Shown here in pieces: positions 61,485-64,000 of a stretch of DNA of 64,000 nucleotides (position 1 is the first letter of the stretch; each line of letters opens with the position of its first letter). The translations under genes and the position numbers were made by a program. The stretch covers positions 7,998,001 through 8,062,000 of the forward strand of contig NZ_CP160402.1 in NCBI RefSeq assembly GCF_040730185.1, given 5' to 3'. The DNA is from Streptomyces sp. Je 1-332. GTDB lineage: Bacteria > Actinomycetota > Actinomycetes > Streptomycetales > Streptomycetaceae. Under the pieces are notes generated by a model. That model saw only the letters and a list, made by a program, of their open reading frames with translations. It did no database searches and was not told the DNA's origin.

Positions 61485-62464
61485 CTGACGAACTCGAACT
61501 CCTGCGGGACTGGGACGCGGACGCGGCCCCGCTCACCGAAACGGCCCGAGCGAAGGCCCGCCACCGCCTGCTGAACACGATGGCGCGCACGGAGCGGAAC
61601 ACCGACGCAGCCCCCAGCCGCCGCCACGCGCTGCGCCTCGCGACAGCCGTCGTGGCCGCCGCGGCGGTGACGGGAACGGCGATACTGATCGCCGAGGGCG
61701 CCGACGAGGGCGATCGCCGCGACCGAGCCGAGCGCCGATCGAGTACGGAGACCCCGCGGATGGGCAACGTCAGCGCCGCAACGGTGCTGAACGGGGCGGC
61801 AGTTCAGATCGGAAAGCACGAGAAGACGGTGGCGCCGCGCGACGACCAGTTCATCTACTCGAAGCGGATCATCAAGGAGACGGAACGCAGGACCGGCGAG
61901 GTCAAGACCTACGAGGACGTGAACTGGGACTCGGTGGACGGCTCCAAGCGCTCCTTGACCATGGAGCTCGGCCGGGTGATCTGGGAGGAGCCCTTGGGGA
62001 AGGGCGAGGGTGTGTGGCCGCCCCGGGAGTGGAGCAAGCTCAAGAAGCTGCCCACCGACCCGAAGAAGCTGATACCGAAGATCATCGGTGTCGGCACGTC
62101 CAGCAAGCCGCTCAGCGACTTCACCCCACACGACTGGTACGACGCCCACTTCATGCTCGGCGAACTCCTGAAGTGGCCGGTGCTGCCCGAGGGGCTGCGT
62201 CCCGCCGCGTACGAGGCGATGGCGCTGGCGCCGGGGGTCAGAGCGATACCGGGGGTGAAGGACTCCGCCGGGCGCACCGGGGTGGGGATCTCCTACCCCA
62301 AGAGTCCGTTCGCGCAGGGCAAGTACCTCATCTTCGATGCGGAAACCTACGAGTTCCTCGGCTTCCGGGACGAGCGGACTTCGGCGTCCGGCGACAAGAC
62401 GTACACCCAGCTGTCACACGTGGTGGACTGGGCGATAGTCGACCGACTGAGGCAGCGCCCCTAG
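61481..62464 (+). CDS. CU044_5270-family membrane-anchored protein
   Basis: 327 aa, ATG at 61481 in the sigma factor stop. N-terminal 55 residues cytoplasmic with DWDADAAPLTETARAKAR (a motif typical of this family), one membrane span (RLATAVVAAAAVTGTAILIA), then a large external domain with SKRIIKETERRTGEVKTYED and GLRPAAYEAMALAPGVR. In many actinobacteria it is paired with ECF sigma factors; an anti-sigma or regulatory role is inferred. Confidence 0.85.
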   Translation: MTDELELLRDWDADAAPLTETARAKARHRLLNTMARTERNTDAAPSRRHALRLATAVVAAAAVTGTAILIAEGADEGDRRDRAERRSSTETPRMGNVSAATVLNGAAVQIGKHEKTVAPRDDQFIYSKRIIKETERRTGEVKTYEDVNWDSVDGSKRSLTMELGRVIWEEPLGKGEGVWPPREWSKLKKLPTDPKKLIPKIIGVGTSSKPLSDFTPHDWYDAHFMLGELLKWPVLPEGLRPAAYEAMALAPGVRAIPGVKDSAGRTGVGISYPKSPFAQGKYLIFDAETYEFLGFRDERTSASGDKTYTQLSHVVDWAIVDRLRQRP

Positions 62465-62534
62465 CCACGGCGGGCGCCGCTGGCCACGGCGGGCGCGTCT
62501 GGCCACGGCGGGCGCGCCTGGCCACGGCGGGAGG
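62463..62534. repeat. Tandem array of a 19-bp unit, nearly four copies
   Basis: Copies of GGCCACGGCGGGCGCGCCT with small changes, starting at the end of the CU044_5270-type gene and ending 8 nt before the convergent regulator gene. Confidence 0.88.
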
Positions 62535-62541
62535 GGCATCA

Positions 62542-63507
62542 TCAGGAACGTGGCAAACCGGCGTTGAGGAGATCGGCGCCCAACTGCGTGAGGGTGTGCC
62601 GGACTTGCTGGCGCACCCGCACGCTGGCCACCAGCCCTGCGCTGCGCAGTACCGCCGCATGCTCACTGGCCGATGACAGCGAAACACCGGCGTGCCGCGC
62701 CAGTTCGGAGGTGGTGCGGGGGTCTTGCAGTGTCTGCAGCACCGCGGCCCGGGTGTGCCCCAGCAGCGGCGCCAGCCTGAAGTGTGGCGTGCTCGCCTCC
62801 TCCGGCACAGGTGGGCAGGCGGGGTAGACCAGAACGGGCAGCAACTGTTCGTCCAGGAGCGCCACGGGTGTACGGCGGCAGAAGTACGAAGGGACGAGCA
62901 GTAGCCCGCGCCCGCCCAGGTGCACGTCCCTGTCGACCGGATACTCGGCGGAGAGCACGGAGGACTGCCAGCTCAGCATGGGCCCGAAGGTGTGCAGCAT
63001 GGCCTCGGTCCCTGCGCGGCACTGCATCCCGGTGCGGTACTGGCGGTCGGCCTCGACGCGGGCGGCGATGTCTGGCCACCGGGGCCCCAGGACGTACGAG
63101 TGGTACCGGCGCAGGGCCCGGCCCACCCCGTGCAGCGCGGTTACTTCGCCGTCGGCGAGGCGTCGTGTCCAGGAGGGCAGCGGGTTGTGCTGCGCCAGCA
63201 GGGAGAGCTCGTCGCGCAGGCGGCTCTTGGGGGTGGACAGTACGGCGTCGATCCCGCTCTCCAGGCCGCCCGACGCTGCCGCGGGGGTGAGGAAATCCGG
63301 GAAATAGCCGCGGGCCGGCATCAGCGGAGTCAGTGCGCTCATCATGTGCCGCCGGTCGTGACATGTCCGCTCGGCGTGGCCGGCCTGGGCCCTCCCTCGT
63401 CCTTCGCGGAGTTGGTGCATGCTCAGGACGATCTCCCACAGAGGGTCCGGGCCGTCGGCGACCCGGGTTCGTGACAGATCTCCCACAGTGAAGTGCATAC
63501 GCAGCAC
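62542..63507 (-). CDS. ArsR-like winged-helix regulator with N-terminal ligand domain
   Basis: 321 aa from GTG at 63507 (GGGGGAAA upstream). C-terminal winged HTH at residues 245-310: HTRAAVLQTLQDPRTTSELA, RHAGVSLSSASEHAAVLRSA. Residues 1-235 form an uncharacterised domain (FTVGDLSRTRVADGPDPLWE at the start, LLVPSYFCRRTPVALLD). This layout is common in Streptomyces. Ligand unknown. Orphan gene. Confidence 0.85.
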   Translation of the reverse strand: MLRMHFTVGDLSRTRVADGPDPLWEIVLSMHQLREGRGRAQAGHAERTCHDRRHMMSALTPLMPARGYFPDFLTPAAASGGLESGIDAVLSTPKSRLRDELSLLAQHNPLPSWTRRLADGEVTALHGVGRALRRYHSYVLGPRWPDIAARVEADRQYRTGMQCRAGTEAMLHTFGPMLSWQSSVLSAEYPVDRDVHLGGRGLLLVPSYFCRRTPVALLDEQLLPVLVYPACPPVPEEASTPHFRLAPLLGHTRAAVLQTLQDPRTTSELARHAGVSLSSASEHAAVLRSAGLVASVRVRQQVRHTLTQLGADLLNAGLPRS

Positions 63508-63674
63508 GGTTTCCCCCGATGGTCCGCTACGGCGTTGTCTTGATGTGAGCCGCCGATCCTGGTCAGGGCTCGGCGCTGTGTCGCGCGCGGGCGGTCACTG
63601 TAACGCTAGAAGTCACCGCGGCCAGGGGCCAATGTGCACGGTGCTCAATTCCGGGCGGTGGTTGTGCACGTTGC

Positions 63675-64000
63675 TCAGATGGCTCGCGCCGCGGCGATGC
63701 GCAGGGCGTGGACGACGTCGTGGGTGCCGGTGCTGGTGGTGAGCAGATCGAGGCCCAGGGCGGCCTCGGCGGTCCGCAGGTGTGCGCGGACCGTGTTGCG
63801 GCTGATGTCCATGCGGGAAGCGGCTTGCTGGGCGTCGGCGTTGGCGTCGATCCATGTCTGGAGGGTGCGGCGGTGGCGGTCCTGCAGAGGGCGCAGGATC
63901 GTCTGGGCCCAGGCAGCGGCGGACTCGGAGCTCAGCAGGTCGGCCAGAGCGGGCGGCCGTTGGGGGCCGGGCTCGGCGGGTGGGCAGGAGCTGGTGAGAG
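63675..64000 (-). CDS. PucR-family regulator, C-terminal HTH (5' end missing)
   Basis: Open through the right edge, TGA at 63675-63677. Visible residues include PALADLLSSESAAAWAQTIL then RPLQDRHRRTLQTWIDANAD, AQQAASRMDISRNTVRAHLR and the terminal VHALRIAAARAI. That is the PucR C-terminal HTH; the sensory domain lies outside the window. Related to the isolated HTH gene at 48719. Confidence 0.85.
   Translation of the reverse strand, partial: LTSSCPPAEPGPQRPPALADLLSSESAAAWAQTILRPLQDRHRRTLQTWIDANADAQQAASRMDISRNTVRAHLRTAEAALGLDLLTTSTGTHDVVHALRIAAARAI

Noticed and set aside
58962..62534. Tandem arrays as CRISPR
   Set aside because: Units are contiguous with no spacers, and there are no cas genes.

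Overview
The window looks like a piece of a Streptomyces chromosome. It is very GC-rich with strong third-position G/C bias, uses many GTG starts, and has tightly coupled operons (ATGA/GTGA overlaps). It carries typical actinomycete families: CGNR zinc-finger, DUF6895, SpoIIE-type phosphatases, a streptogrisin-like protease, a chitinase behind a DasR-like site, an ABC sugar importer with no ATPase of its own, and type III PKS. I saw no rRNA or tRNA gene, CRISPR array, transposase or phage module.

Left part (1-9.8 kb): a large secreted PA14/beta-propeller protein runs off the left edge. It is followed by a compact, fully coupled five-gene operon (2797-6708): a 60-aa acidic peptide, a protein of unknown family, two DUF6895 paralogues and a serine-hydrolase of the beta-lactamase fold. 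I read this as a candidate uncharacterised peptide-maturation (RiPP-like) system. A secreted S1 protease with a chitin-binding tail and NADP glutamate dehydrogenase come next.

10-23 kb: a signalling group (two SpoIIE-family phosphatases, a MASE1 membrane sensor, an anti-sigma-type ATPase), a phosphodiesterase, and a phenolic-lipid-like group (UbiA prenyltransferase divergent from type III PKS, ICMT-like methyltransferase and FAD oxidoreductase). Singletons follow: a Thr/Ser-rich secreted protein, an aminoglycoside-phosphotransferase-like kinase, a VOC protein, an acyl-CoA-dehydrogenase-like flavoprotein, and an alpha/beta hydrolase with a short upstream reading frame.

23-34.5 kb: a carbohydrate utilisation locus. 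A minus-strand coupled operon (sugar isomerase/epimerase, GH63-like glycosidase, debranching-enzyme-like glycosidase) and a Zn-dehydrogenase face a plus-strand lipoprotein/permease/permease/ROK/Gfo-Idh-MocA series. The set looks like import, intracellular glycosidic cleavage and redox conversion of an unknown glycoside under ROK control.

34.6-51.4 kb: mostly scattered single genes (nucleotidyltransferase, PIG-L deacetylase, metallophosphoesterases, CGNR regulator, TetR with two palindromic operators, SDR, MFS, VOC, BASS transporter, epoxide-hydrolase-like protein, XRE-cupin regulator, DHFR-like reductase, haloacetate-dehalogenase-like hydrolase). One oddity is a GNAT-AAA ATPase fusion. Some small genes here look eroded.

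51.4-64 kb: a secreted polysaccharide group (ThuA-GH99-like fusion, glucose/sorbosone-dehydrogenase with PKD and CBM, GH18 chitinase with a DasR-type operator), a stand-alone ACP + ketosynthase with a divergent alpha/beta hydrolase, an ECF sigma factor coupled to a CU044_5270-type membrane protein, an ArsR-like regulator, and a PucR-type HTH regulator leaving the right edge. Four short minisatellite-like tandem arrays sit in intergenic DNA, three of them clustered in the last 5 kb.
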